Origin: Haloarcula mannanilytica
GTDB taxonomy: Archaea > Halobacteriota > Halobacteria > Halobacteriales > Haloarculaceae
DNA: 64,000 bases
NCBI RefSeq assembly: GCF_005406125.1
Contig: NZ_BIXZ01000001.1
Coordinates: 248,001-312,000 of the forward strand
Direction of reading: 5' to 3'
Shown: positions 26,156 through 34,806 of the stretch, piece after piece
How positions within the stretch are numbered: the first letter of the stretch is position 1
Layout: every line of letters starts with the position of its first letter
Position numbers and translations under genes: made by a program
The notes under the pieces: generated by a model
What the model saw: the letters and a program-made list of their open reading frames with translations, nothing else
Told to the model about the DNA's origin: nothing
Database searches by the model: none

Positions 26156-26236
26156 TATCGCTGAAATGCGCTGTACGGCGGGAAAATACATGTAGTTGCT
26201 TGAATGCGGTTCACACCTTATCTGGGCGCGCCAACC

Positions 26237-26244
26237 TTTTATCC
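26237..26244 (+). promoter_or_regulatory. TATA-like box of the alpha/beta hydrolase gene
   Basis: TTTTATCC is centred about 27 bases before the ATG at 26268. This supports a leaderless start there rather than at the earlier in-frame ATG at 26196. Confidence 0.5.
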
Positions 26245-26267
26245 ACACCGCTTCCCAACGGTGTCGC

Positions 26268-27044
26268 ATGGAGCGGGTGAGCCATCGCGGGCGAGTCACG
26301 GCGTACAGACGGACGCGACCTGGTGGCGTGGGACCGACGACGCTGTACGTTCACGGTAGCGGCGCGACACATCGCGTGTGGGGACGCCAGTACGCGCCGT
26401 CCGGACCGGCCCACCCCGCCGTCGCGCTGGACCTGTCAGGTCACGGGGACTCCGGAGACATCGACACCGAGGCCGGGACCGCGACGCTCGACGCGTACGC
26501 GGACGACGTGGTCGCCGTTGCGGCGGAGACGGACGCCGACGTGCTTGTCGGCAATTCGCTGGGCGGGGCCATCGCCCAGTGGGTCGCACTAGAGCGCGAG
26601 TGGACGCCTGCGGCGATGGTGTTGCTCGGCACCGGCCCCGAACTCCCGGTGTTCGAAGGCCTCCGGGAGTGGCTGGCAGACGACTGGGACCGCGCTGTCG
26701 AGTTCCTGCACGAACGGGACCGGCTGTTTCACGACGCTGATCACGAGGCCGTGGCCCGCTCCCGCGAGCAGATGGCGGCGGTCGGGCAGGCAGTGACCCG
26801 CCGCGACTTCATGACCTGCCATCACTTCGATGTCAGCGACCGACTCGGCGAGATCGACGTTCCCGTCCTCGCTATCTGTGGCGAACACGACAAACTCACC
26901 CCGCGTGCCTATCACGAGACGCTTGCCACTGAAATACCGAGCGGCGAGGTGTCGTTCGTCCCCGACGCCGCGCATCTGGCGATGGTCGAGCGCCCCGACC
27001 CGTTCAACGATATCGTCGGGTCGTTCCTCGATGACGCGGTCTGA
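26268..27044 (+). CDS. Alpha/beta hydrolase
   Basis: A 258-residue hydrolase beginning MERVSHRGRVTAYRRT. It has the oxyanion-hole loop LYVHGSGATH, the nucleophile elbow VGNSLGGAIAQWV (Ser in GNSLGG), the acid in ICGEHDKLTP and the catalytic His in VPDAAHLAMVE. The lid between about residues 130 and 190 is charged. Its substrate is unknown; esterase- or lyase-like members share this layout. It converges with the archaetidylserine synthase gene. Confidence 0.85.
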   Translation: MERVSHRGRVTAYRRTRPGGVGPTTLYVHGSGATHRVWGRQYAPSGPAHPAVALDLSGHGDSGDIDTEAGTATLDAYADDVVAVAAETDADVLVGNSLGGAIAQWVALEREWTPAAMVLLGTGPELPVFEGLREWLADDWDRAVEFLHERDRLFHDADHEAVARSREQMAAVGQAVTRRDFMTCHHFDVSDRLGEIDVPVLAICGEHDKLTPRAYHETLATEIPSGEVSFVPDAAHLAMVERPDPFNDIVGSFLDDAV

Positions 27045-27063
27045 GCAGTTCTTTTGAGAGTGT

Positions 27064-27750
27064 TTAATCGCCGGGATAGCACCACGGCCCGAGAGCGAAA
27101 AACAGCAAGGCGATGGCGAGCATCGCCCGCGGCCCGGCACGGAACAGCGCCGTCGGCGCGACGACGGCCACCGCCTGAACGACGCCCATCGGAACCGCGG
27201 TTTTCGGCCCCGGTTTGGGGTAGTCGAAGGGCGCGACCATCGCCAACGAGAGGCCAAGCGCCCCGACGCTCAGCACGAGCGGGTCCGTGACGCCGCTCAG
27301 ATACGCCGTGGCGATGATGATACTCCCGAGCGTGTTTGGCATCCCCGGCCGCTCGTCGGGGGAGTCGAAGTACGTCGAGTAGAACGCCGTTCGAATAATC
27401 GAGCACACGACGTACGCCGAGGCCAGCAACACGAGACCGACGAACACGGCCGGATGGGCGGATTCGATACCGCCGTAGGCGTTCGTCAGGAGAACATAGA
27501 GAAAGAGGCTCGGTGTCGCACCGAACGAGACCACGTCGGTCACAGAGTCAAGCAGCGGGCCGACCGCCGAACTGTCGCCGTTCCGGGCGACGATACCGTC
27601 GACGGCGTCGGCGATGACCGCGAGCAGGAGCAGCCGAGCGGCCAGATGCGGGTCGGCGAAGGCGATGGCTCCGGCGACGAACCCGACGACGGCGTTGAAC
27701 AGCGTCACCGTGTCGGCGAGGCTCAGTCGTCGCCGTATCTCGAAGCCCAT
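27064..27750 (-). CDS. pssA: Archaetidylserine synthase (CDP-alcohol phosphatidyltransferase)
   Basis: A 228-residue membrane enzyme starting MGFEIRRRLSLADTVTLFNA. The CDP-alcohol transferase signature is complete: DAVDGIVAR, then GPLLDSVTDVVSFG, with all Asp residues. About six membrane helices follow. It is expected to make archaetidylserine from CDP-archaeol and L-serine. In haloarchaea PssA is also tied to the lipid-dependent archaeosortase/PGF-CTERM surface-protein pathway. An ATG six codons earlier is possible but the family begins at MGF. No archaetidylserine decarboxylase is adjacent in this window. Confidence 0.88.
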   Translation of the reverse strand: MGFEIRRRLSLADTVTLFNAVVGFVAGAIAFADPHLAARLLLLAVIADAVDGIVARNGDSSAVGPLLDSVTDVVSFGATPSLFLYVLLTNAYGGIESAHPAVFVGLVLLASAYVVCSIIRTAFYSTYFDSPDERPGMPNTLGSIIIATAYLSGVTDPLVLSVGALGLSLAMVAPFDYPKPGPKTAVPMGVVQAVAVVAPTALFRAGPRAMLAIALLFFALGPWCYPGD

Positions 27751-27822
27751 GCTTCCCCGGTTGGCCACGGCGTATATGAAGGACTCGAAACCGAACGCCC
27801 CGCAGTACCGCTCGACTGTCCG

Positions 27823-28515
27823 TCACTCCTCCGGGAGATCGTGGCCGATGACAAGGCGAGCGGTGGTGGCGAGCGTCCCGACAACGAGCACGACTAGCTC
27901 CCAGCCGCTCCGGGCGATGGGGAACACGCGGTCGACGTTTTCGGGTTCTGACTGTCCCGGATTGGGGTCGACGCCCGTGCTCATCTGCACTTCGCTTGAG
28001 TTGCCCATCGCCTGAGTGGTCGACCCGCCGCCCGCACTGCTTCCACCGCCAGTCGCACCTTCGGATGTCGGCTCAGGCAGTTCGACGAACGTCTGGACGA
28101 TGCCGCGCTGGGTTGACAGCTCCAGGTGGCCGCTGAGCTGATAGAACTGGTCGTACAGCGGCCAGAAGAGGTTCGCACCGCCCGTAATCAGATCGAGGAG
28201 AACATGGCCCGCCACATACACGACGACACAGAACCAGCTGACTCGGACGCCGTAGGCCCCCCAGCGGTTCTTGATATAGGACTCCTCACGTACGTACAGG
28301 TCGACCCCGATGAGAAGCGCCAGCACCGCCGGGATGACGAGGTTCGTCGTCGCGGCTCGGTGACCGGCCTGCCAGTAGAGGCCGATGAAAGCATCGACAT
28401 CGGGGAACGTGACGACGAGTATCGACAGGAGCAGCGACCGTTTGTCGAAGGCCGCTCCCAGCAGCGTCGCAGCGAGCAACCCCACAAACGCGTAGTGGAC
28501 GACCAGCGAGGGCAT
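27823..28515 (-). CDS. Membrane-bound metal-dependent hydrolase (DUF457/YdjM-like)
   Basis: A 230-residue protein starting MPSLVVHYAFVGLLAATLLG. Its conserved polar residues sit in and between membrane helices: an early His, TFPDVDAFIG (Asp pair) and HRAATTNL (His). It then has a helix with GHVLLDLITGG and the YdjM-type arrangement 'LFWPLYDQ'. A Gly/Ser/Thr-rich extracellular loop (GATGGGSSAGGGSTTQAMG) precedes a last helix. The family is called inner-membrane metal-dependent hydrolase, with unknown substrate. It lies close to pssA on the same strand but not overlapping. Confidence 0.8.
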   Translation of the reverse strand: MPSLVVHYAFVGLLAATLLGAAFDKRSLLLSILVVTFPDVDAFIGLYWQAGHRAATTNLVIPAVLALLIGVDLYVREESYIKNRWGAYGVRVSWFCVVVYVAGHVLLDLITGGANLFWPLYDQFYQLSGHLELSTQRGIVQTFVELPEPTSEGATGGGSSAGGGSTTQAMGNSSEVQMSTGVDPNPGQSEPENVDRVFPIARSGWELVVLVVGTLATTARLVIGHDLPEE

Positions 28516-28704
28516 ACAGACAGCACCACCACCACAGAGATGAGCGTTGTGGTGGGCTCTATCAAAATTAGAAACCGCCCCACCTGATTAATATGGACAC
28601 AGTAAATACGTTGTTAGTGGGGAATCGGTGGGGTGGTATGGCACCCACCAGTACTTCTGTAACGGAGCGACACGCCGAGTCACAAACGCGAAAACGGGAA
28701 CCGT

Positions 28705-29001
28705 TCAGTCAGCCGTTATTTCCTGCTGTGCCGTGGCCGCCTCGTCCTTCGTCGGGGCAACGAGTCTGTACGCTCCGTACAGGGCCAGGACCAGGAGGCC
28801 GGCCAGGACCAGCCCGGTCCGGAGCGTCGGGTCGACCATCGGGGTCGCGATGACCTCGCCCGCGTCGTTCGTCAGCGGTGCCGCGCCGTACGGCTGGCCC
28901 GCCAGTATCTCCACGATGCCGAGGACGACGACGCCCAGCAGCATCAGTCCGCCGCTGAGTGCCATCGCCGCTTTGTCGATGACGGTAGTGTGTTGTTGCA
29001 T
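28705..29001 (-). CDS. Small membrane protein paired with DoxX
   Basis: A 98-residue protein starting MQQHTTVIDKAAMALSGGLM. It has two hydrophobic helices, about residues 13-32 and 65-82, joined by an extracytoplasmic-looking loop with QPYGAAPLTNDAGE. It starts 14 bases after the DoxX gene stops on the same strand, so they form an operon. In the DoxDA system a DoxX-like subunit also has a second subunit, but I see no sequence evidence that this is DoxA. The role is unknown. Confidence 0.7.
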   Translation of the reverse strand: MQQHTTVIDKAAMALSGGLMLLGVVVLGIVEILAGQPYGAAPLTNDAGEVIATPMVDPTLRTGLVLAGLLVLALYGAYRLVAPTKDEAATAQQEITAD

Positions 29002-29015
29002 TGGTGGTCACCTCC

Positions 29016-29540
29016 TCAGCCGAGCAGGTACCTGAGTTTCGGGTGTCGTTTGACCAGTTTGGTCTTCTCGATGATGGCGTCGAGGCCGTAGTAGCGGCCG
29101 GTGGCCAGCACGATCATCGTCATGAACAACAGCAGGCCCATGAGGTCGCTGTTGACCAGCCCGTGGCCGAACTCCGCGTTGCCGATCCAGAACAGGGCCA
29201 TGAAGAAGACCCCGAACACGGAGGCCAGCCTGACCAGCGCGCCGACCATCAGTCCGAGCCCGATGAGCGTCTCTCCGAGCGGGACCAGCGCCTGAATGAG
29301 CCAGCCCAGGTGTTCGCCCATCAGCACAGGGATTGGACCGAGCGCCGTGCCAGTCATCTGCCTGAGGTACGCCGGCCCGTAGGTGTAGGCCAGCCCGTCC
29401 TCGATGAGCTTCGTTACGCCTGCGTGGAAGAACCACCAGCCGGTTACGACACGCAGGAACGCCAGCCAGTACGCGGTCCAGGCCCCGCCGAGCTCGAGCT
29501 CGAACTCGTCTGCCAGGGGGTTCGCCGCTTGATAGGACAT
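29016..29540 (-). CDS. DoxX family membrane protein
   Basis: A 174-residue protein starting MSYQAANPLADEFELELGGA. Four membrane helices are visible, beginning YWLAFLRVVTGWWFFHAGVTK, which is the DoxX/DoxD-type opening (R, WFF..G..K). Later comes LVPLGETLIGLGLMVGALVR. Relatives include the thiosulfate:quinone oxidoreductase subunit DoxD. Whether this one is a quinone-linked oxidoreductase is unknown. The start at 29540 is chosen over the in-frame 29645 because the upstream residues are unlike the family. It is in operon with the 98-residue membrane protein downstream. Confidence 0.82.
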   Translation of the reverse strand: MSYQAANPLADEFELELGGAWTAYWLAFLRVVTGWWFFHAGVTKLIEDGLAYTYGPAYLRQMTGTALGPIPVLMGEHLGWLIQALVPLGETLIGLGLMVGALVRLASVFGVFFMALFWIGNAEFGHGLVNSDLMGLLLFMTMIVLATGRYYGLDAIIEKTKLVKRHPKLRYLLG

Positions 29541-29678
29541 CTGTGTCACCTCACATGTGTACCTGAGCGGGCAAGGAGCATATAAACAGGAGAGCGTTCT
29601 CAACAACTGAAAACCGCTCTCGGAGCCTGAGAAGTGTAAAATCACGGACCAGGCCGATATTACCCGTTCGGCTGGGGG

Positions 29679-29763
29679 TTTTTATGTACTCTGTCCAGCC
29701 GTGGGAGCCACTCCCGGGCCACCGTGAGGTTCAAACCCTCGATGCGACTACGCTACAACACCA
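29679..29763 (+). promoter_or_regulatory. rtcB promoter and structured leader
   Basis: A TATA-like TTTTTATG at 29679-29686 would place transcription start near 29705, giving a leader of nearly 60 bases, unlike most genes here. Two hairpins are visible: GGGAG-CCA-CTCCC at 29703-29715 and GAGG-TTCAAAC-CCTC at 29726-29740. The second has the sequence and 7-base loop of a tRNA T-arm. No complete tRNA can be folded around it. Confidence 0.5.
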
Positions 29764-31227
29764 ATGGTACTCGAACTGACGGGCAAACACACGACAGCGC
29801 GGGTGATGGTCGACGACGAGTCGCTCGTCGAAGCGGGGTGTCGAGAGCAGATCGAGACGCTCATCGACCACCCCGCGTTCACCGAGCCGGTCCGGATTAT
29901 GCCGGACACGCACTGGGGAGCCGGCGCACCAATCGGCTTCACGATGCCGCTTGGCGACCGGATTGTCCCAAACATCGTCGGTGTCGACGTTGGCTGTGGG
30001 ATGGCCGCGACGAACCTCGGGCCGGAACTTCCGCTGGAAGACGAAGAGCGCGAGCGCCGCGTGCGCGAAGCGGTCCCGATGGGCCGGTCGGTTCACGATT
30101 ACGACGACGCTATCCACCTCGTTGAGGAGTTCCCGTTTGAGCGGGCCAACCGCGTCTTCGAGCAGTTCGACGCGGCCTACGCCGAGCGGTTCGGCGAGCA
30201 TATCGACCCCGTCGAGTTCGACTTCGACGGCTATGACGAGGAGTACTTCGAGTCGCTGTGTGACCGCGTGCTGGCCGACCAGCGCCAGGGTATGGGGTAT
30301 ATAATCAAGAGTGCGGGAACGCTGGGCGGCGGCAATCATTTCGTGGAGTTCGGCCAGGCACGGGAGTCGGGGGACTACTGGCTGGTCATCCACAGTGGCT
30401 CACGGTATCTGGGCAAATCCGTCGCCGAGTACTGGCAGTCGACCGCGACGGACCGCCGGACTATCGGTGAAATCCGCGAACAGATCCCCGAGGAGTACGT
30501 CGAGTACCTGAAGTTCGACCCCGACACCGTCGAATCGCGTGACCTCTACGCCTGGGTCACCGGCGGCATGGGCGAGTCCTACATCCGGAAGGACCGCCTC
30601 CGCCGCGAACTGGACGGCAAAGAAATTGAGGAGGCCTTCGACGAACTGGGGAAAGTACAGGACGCCATCCACAGCAGCGACGACGAGGACCGTAACACGG
30701 ACCTGGATTGGCTGGAAGGCCAGGAAGCCCACGGCTACTTCGTCGATATGCTGTTTGCCCAGCAGTACGCCCGCTGGAACCGCGAATTGATGAGCGACGC
30801 CGTCTGCGACGCGCTCGGTGTCGACCCCGTCGACCGCTTCCAGTCGATTCATAATTATATCGATTTCCGCGACCTGACCGTCCGCAAGGGGGCGACCCCG
30901 GCCCGCGAGGATCAGCGTCTGTTGATCCCGTTCAACATGGCCGAGGGATCGATCATCGCACGCGGGAAAGGCAACGACGAGTACCACCAGACCGCTCCAC
31001 ACGGCGCAGGACGCGTGATGAGCCGCCGGCAGGCCCACAGCGACATCGACATGGAGGAGTTCGCCGCGGCAATGGATGGCGTCTACTCCGAGTCCGTCAT
31101 CGAAGGCGTCCGCGACGAAGCGCCGATGGCGTACAAGGACGCCGACGCGATTCTGTCGGCCATCGAACCCACGGCAGAAGTCGTCGAGTACGTCGACGCC
31201 GTCCACAATCTGAAGGCGACTGAGTGA
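29764..31227 (+). CDS. rtcB: RNA-splicing ligase RtcB
   Basis: A 487-residue 3'-phosphate RNA ligase. It joins the halves of intron-containing tRNAs after endonuclease cleavage, using GTP and a metal. Visible motifs: PDTHWGAGAPIGFTMPLGD, GVDVGCGMAATNLG (metal Cys/Asp), GGGNHFVEFGQ (the Asn and His of the metal site), WLVIHSGSRYLGK and AHGYFVDMLFAQQYA. The guanylylated His lies in the late segment YHQTAPHGAGRVMSRRQA. It fits the intron-bearing tRNA-Trp present in this same window. The leader before it carries a T-arm-like hairpin. There is no archease gene beside it. Confidence 0.95.
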   Translation: MVLELTGKHTTARVMVDDESLVEAGCREQIETLIDHPAFTEPVRIMPDTHWGAGAPIGFTMPLGDRIVPNIVGVDVGCGMAATNLGPELPLEDEERERRVREAVPMGRSVHDYDDAIHLVEEFPFERANRVFEQFDAAYAERFGEHIDPVEFDFDGYDEEYFESLCDRVLADQRQGMGYIIKSAGTLGGGNHFVEFGQARESGDYWLVIHSGSRYLGKSVAEYWQSTATDRRTIGEIREQIPEEYVEYLKFDPDTVESRDLYAWVTGGMGESYIRKDRLRRELDGKEIEEAFDELGKVQDAIHSSDDEDRNTDLDWLEGQEAHGYFVDMLFAQQYARWNRELMSDAVCDALGVDPVDRFQSIHNYIDFRDLTVRKGATPAREDQRLLIPFNMAEGSIIARGKGNDEYHQTAPHGAGRVMSRRQAHSDIDMEEFAAAMDGVYSESVIEGVRDEAPMAYKDADAILSAIEPTAEVVEYVDAVHNLKATE

Positions 31228-31282
31228 GCGAACCTGTTAGGATAGCAGAAAGTGATTTGCGCTCGAAGGCCCTGGGTCCCGT

Positions 31283-31714
31283 ATGACCATTCTCGTGGCC
31301 ATCGCCAACGATTCGGTCTCCTCAGCGGTCATCGATACGGCGGTTCGGCTCGCCGACGGACTCGAGGATGAACTGTACGTGGTCCACCTCGTCGACGAGG
31401 ACACCGCCGACGGCACGGCCAAACAGCTTCGGGACGAGATACGCGAGCGGTTCCGCGACGCCACCGTGGTTGCGACTGTCGCTATCGAACACGTCGGTCG
31501 GTCTGCGATGCGGTCGGGCACCCGGATCGGCAACGAACTGGTCGAACTCGCGGCTGACGTTGACGTTAGCCATATCGTGATGGGCCACGAGCCGAAGGGG
31601 CTGGCCGGTCGGCTTCGGGAGGGAGATGCGACGGTAGCCGTCATCGACGCCGCCGATGTGCCCGTTACTGTCGTCCCGGAGCCACACGCACAGCAGACAC
31701 AGCCAAACCAGTAG
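31283..31714 (+). CDS. Universal stress protein (UspA family)
   Basis: A 143-residue single-domain Usp starting MTILVAIANDSVSSAVIDTA. It has the alternating strand-helix fold, an Asp in an early position and a late nucleotide-binding-like stretch, IVMGHEPKGLAGRLREGDATVAVIDAADVPVTVV. The glycine pattern differs slightly from the ATP-binding G-2x-G-9x-G(S/T), so ATP binding is uncertain. The C-terminal tail is rich in Gln/His. It is convergent with the acyl-CoA dehydrogenase gene and separated from it by 4 bases. Confidence 0.85.
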   Translation: MTILVAIANDSVSSAVIDTAVRLADGLEDELYVVHLVDEDTADGTAKQLRDEIRERFRDATVVATVAIEHVGRSAMRSGTRIGNELVELAADVDVSHIVMGHEPKGLAGRLREGDATVAVIDAADVPVTVVPEPHAQQTQPNQ

Positions 31715-31718
31715 CGTC

Positions 31719-32858
31719 CTACAGTCCCAGTTCTCTCCCCAGGACCATCCGCTGTATCTCGCTCGTCCCTTCGCCGATCTCCATGAGCTTCGCGTCCCGG
31801 TAGAACCGCTGTGGCGCAAAGTCCGTCGTGTAGCCGTAGCCGCCAAGCACCTGCACGGCGTCCTCGGCGACTTCCCGGCAGATCTCGCTGGCGTCGAGTT
31901 TCGCCAGTGAGGAGAGACGGGTCACGTCCTCTCCCTGGTCGTACATCGTCGCGGCCTTGTGGGTCAGCAGGCGCGCACGCTCGATTTTGCGGTCCATCTC
32001 GACGATCTTGTCCCGGACGGCATCGAACTTCGAGATAGGACGGTCGAACTGCTCGCGTTCGGTGGCGTAGGACTTCGCTGCCTCGAACGCGCCTTGTGCG
32101 AGGCCCGTCGAGAGCGCGGCGATGGAGATGCGCCCGCCGTTGAGCGTTTTCAGCGTCTGCTCCCAGCCGTCGCCTTCCTCGCCCAGCAGGCGGTCGGCGG
32201 GAATCCGGCAGTCGTCGAACTGGAGTTCGCAGGTCGGTGAGGCGTTCAGGCCCATCTTCTCCCACTCGGTCGTCACGTCCCAGCCGTCGTCCTCGGGGGC
32301 GACGATGAACGTCGAGATGCCGTCGTAGCCGGCGTCGGGGTCGGTGACGGCCTTGACCAGCACCGACCCGGCGACGGAGGCGTTCGTGATAAACTGCTTG
32401 GTCCCGTTGAGCACGTACTCGTCGCCGTCCCGCTCGGCCGTCGTGTCCATGTCGCTGGCGTCGCTGCCGCTACCGGGTTCCGTGAGCGCCCAACCGCCGA
32501 GGTGTTCGCCAGTAGCGAGCGGTCTGAGCCACCGCTCTTTCTGGGCGTTTGTGCCGAACAGCTCTATGGGCTTGCTCCCAAGCGAGGTGTGGGCCACATA
32601 CGAGAGACCGATGCTCCCGGAGACGCGCCCGAGTTCCTCGGCGACGAGGGCATACATCAGCGTATCCCCGCCGAGCCCGCCCCACTCCTCGCTGATCGGG
32701 ATCCCCATCATGTCGAGGTCGCCGAGTTCGTCGAATATCTCCGCCGGGAAGCGGTGTTCGTCCTCGATTTCCTGGGCTATCGGCTTGATCTCGTTCTCGC
32801 AGAACTCGCGGACCGAATTCCGGATCATCCGGTGTTCGCCCGGCAGGTCGAACTCCAT
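31719..32858 (-). CDS. Acyl-CoA dehydrogenase
   Basis: A 379-residue FAD enzyme for the alpha,beta-dehydrogenation of an acyl-CoA. It starts MEFDLPGEHRMIRNSVREF. FAD/substrate motifs are GWALTEPGSGSDASDM and FITNASVAGSVLV. The late LGGYGYTTDFAPQRFYRDAK and IGEGTSEIQRMVLGREL segments carry the usual catalytic Glu and arginine region. Starts further upstream (to 32927) add non-conserved text and are rejected. It resembles short/branched-chain and isovaleryl/glutaryl-type dehydrogenases; the chain length preference cannot be told. A second paralogue lies at 44652. Confidence 0.9.
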   Translation of the reverse strand: MEFDLPGEHRMIRNSVREFCENEIKPIAQEIEDEHRFPAEIFDELGDLDMMGIPISEEWGGLGGDTLMYALVAEELGRVSGSIGLSYVAHTSLGSKPIELFGTNAQKERWLRPLATGEHLGGWALTEPGSGSDASDMDTTAERDGDEYVLNGTKQFITNASVAGSVLVKAVTDPDAGYDGISTFIVAPEDDGWDVTTEWEKMGLNASPTCELQFDDCRIPADRLLGEEGDGWEQTLKTLNGGRISIAALSTGLAQGAFEAAKSYATEREQFDRPISKFDAVRDKIVEMDRKIERARLLTHKAATMYDQGEDVTRLSSLAKLDASEICREVAEDAVQVLGGYGYTTDFAPQRFYRDAKLMEIGEGTSEIQRMVLGRELGL

Positions 32859-32939
32859 ACTGAACGTAGGACCTGTGACACTAAATACCACAGGGGCAGA
32901 CACAAGCCATTTGCCCGTCCACAGCATTCATTCGGGGGA

Positions 32940-33734
32940 ATGGCGTTCCGGCGACTCCTCCGTGGCACGGTCCCCTGGGAGCAACTCGAAGGCGTGGTCC
33001 GGGCAGTGATAGACCGGTACGACGAGCCCGCGGCCCACGTGGCGTTTCTGGAGGCGGACAACTGGCTCTCGACGCCGCTGGTCGTCAACGACCAGTGGTT
33101 CGTGAAAGTCATCACCGAGCAGAACTCGCTCGTGCACACACTGCTGACCGCCGGCCGCAACATCGGCGCGTTCTCGTCGGGGACCGAGGGCTTTTTCGAG
33201 CACTTCGGGACGCCCTACGAAATGGCCGAACACGAACTGGCGGCGACCCGGCGGATGCGAGAGATCGGCGTCAACGCCCCCGAACCCATCGAGGCCTTCG
33301 AGTACGACGGGATGGGCATCCTCGTCCTGGAATACATCCCCGATTTCGCGCCACTGGATGACCTTTCGCCGGAAACGGTCGAGCGACACAGCCCGACAGT
33401 GTTTGAGTTCCTGCACCGGATGCACGAGGACGGGCTGGCCCACGGCGATTTCCGCTGTGAAAACGTGCTCGTGGCCCACGACGACCTCTACTTCATCGAC
33501 GCGACGAGCGTCCGCGAGGCGGCGATCAGAGATGCCCGCGCATACGACCTGGCCTGTGCGCTTGGCGCCTTGGAACCGCTTATCGGCGCGTCGGCCGCCG
33601 TCTCGGCAGCGGCGATCCACTACGATACGTCGGAGTTGCTGGCCGCCGAGGAGTTCCTCGATTTCGTCAACATCCGTCCGGACCACGACTTCGCCGCCGC
33701 AGAAATCCGTGGGGCCGTCGAAAAGCGTGCGTAG
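32940..33734 (+). CDS. RIO-like / lipopolysaccharide-kinase-like protein kinase
   Basis: A 264-residue kinase-fold protein starting MAFRRLLRGTVPWEQLEGVV. The ATP-binding part includes NDQWFVKVITEQNSL (the Lys of the VxK motif) and EMAEHELAATRRMREIGVNAPEPIE (the alpha-C Glu). The catalytic loop is HEDGLAHGDFRCENVLVAHD (catalytic Asp in HGDF and Asn in ENVL), and the metal-binding Asp is in YFIDAT. It lacks the activation segment of eukaryotic-type kinases, fitting the RIO1/KdkA/aminoglycoside-kinase group. The target (protein or lipid) is unknown. It is divergent from the acyl-CoA dehydrogenase gene. Confidence 0.8.
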   Translation: MAFRRLLRGTVPWEQLEGVVRAVIDRYDEPAAHVAFLEADNWLSTPLVVNDQWFVKVITEQNSLVHTLLTAGRNIGAFSSGTEGFFEHFGTPYEMAEHELAATRRMREIGVNAPEPIEAFEYDGMGILVLEYIPDFAPLDDLSPETVERHSPTVFEFLHRMHEDGLAHGDFRCENVLVAHDDLYFIDATSVREAAIRDARAYDLACALGALEPLIGASAAVSAAAIHYDTSELLAAEEFLDFVNIRPDHDFAAAEIRGAVEKRA

Positions 33735-33752
33735 TGCCGGCTCTAAGCAGTC

Positions 33753-34661
33753 TCAGTCCGCCGGCGCTGCCCCGACCGCCCGGCTTCTGGCGACGACACC
33801 GATGCCGACGAGAACGACGGCCCCGCCGGCAACTGTCGACGTACCCGGTATCTCGGCGAGCAACAGCAGCGCCAGCAGCGCGCTCCCGACCGGTTCGCCC
33901 AGCAGCGAGACGCTGACCATGCTGGATTCGACGTGGGCAAGCGCCCAGTTGAGGGCGGTGTGACCGAACACGCCGGGGCCAACGGCCATCGCAAAAAACA
34001 GCGCCCACTCCCGCGGCGGGTAGCCGGTGACGGGATGCCCCGACACGAGAACGAACCCCAGCAGACAGACCGCGGCAACACCGTAGACGACGGTCACGTA
34101 GGGGATGAGGGGGAACCGCTGGCGGAGCGAACGCCCGGCGAGCACGTAGCCGGCGGCCATGACGCCGCCGACGAGCGCCAAGGCGTTGCCGTACAGCGGG
34201 CGCGGGCCGATGGCACCGCCGCCGAGCAGTTCGCCGATGGACATCACGACGATGCCGCCGATGGCAACGAGGATGCCAGCCGTCGTCCCCCGCGTCACGC
34301 GTTCGTCGAGCAAGGCCCACGCGCCGACGGCGACGAACAGCGGCTGGCACTGGACCAGCGTGACCGACGCCGCGACGCTCGTCCACGCCAGGCTCTCGAA
34401 CCACGCGGCGAAGTGAACGGCGAGCGCCACGCCGGTCGCCGCGGCCGCCAGCACGTCCCGCCGGGAGAGCCGAGCGAAGGCGGACCGATGTCGGCCCAGC
34501 GCCAGCGGAGCCAGCAGCGTCGTCGTCAACAAGACGCGGTAAAAGGCTGCGACCGACGCCGCGGCCGCGCTCCAGCGGACGAGAATCGCGCTCGTACTGA
34601 CCGCTAATACGGCGACAGCCAGGGCGATTCGCGGGTCGATTCGCGGCTCGGTCACGCCCAT
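33753..34661 (-). CDS. DMT-superfamily exporter (EamA type)
   Basis: A 302-residue membrane protein with ten hydrophobic helices and two EamA repeats, roughly residues 10-140 and 155-292. It opens MGVTEPRIDPRIALAVAVLA. Typical EamA text includes YRVLLTTTLLAPLAL, ASVTLVQCQPLFVAVGAW and MVSVSLLGEPVGSALLALLL in the second repeat. Family members export amino acids, nucleosides or other metabolites; no substrate can be named. It is convergent with the kinase gene (18-base gap). Confidence 0.88.
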   Translation of the reverse strand: MGVTEPRIDPRIALAVAVLAVSTSAILVRWSAAAASVAAFYRVLLTTTLLAPLALGRHRSAFARLSRRDVLAAAATGVALAVHFAAWFESLAWTSVAASVTLVQCQPLFVAVGAWALLDERVTRGTTAGILVAIGGIVVMSIGELLGGGAIGPRPLYGNALALVGGVMAAGYVLAGRSLRQRFPLIPYVTVVYGVAAVCLLGFVLVSGHPVTGYPPREWALFFAMAVGPGVFGHTALNWALAHVESSMVSVSLLGEPVGSALLALLLLAEIPGTSTVAGGAVVLVGIGVVARSRAVGAAPAD

Positions 34662-34806
34662 CGCGCTCCGTTGTGACGCGGCGTCCCAGCGGTCTTATCA
34701 GTTCTCGCGACGACACGTCCGGTCATCTGTTGGCAGTATCCGATACGGCACTAAAGAAACACCGGCTCCCATAGTCGGGACCGTTGCCGCCCGCGGGCAC
34801 GGATGG

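Noticed and set aside
29701-29760. Possible tRNA gene before rtcB because of the T-arm-like hairpin
   Set aside because: No matching acceptor, D-arm or anticodon stem can be folded around it.
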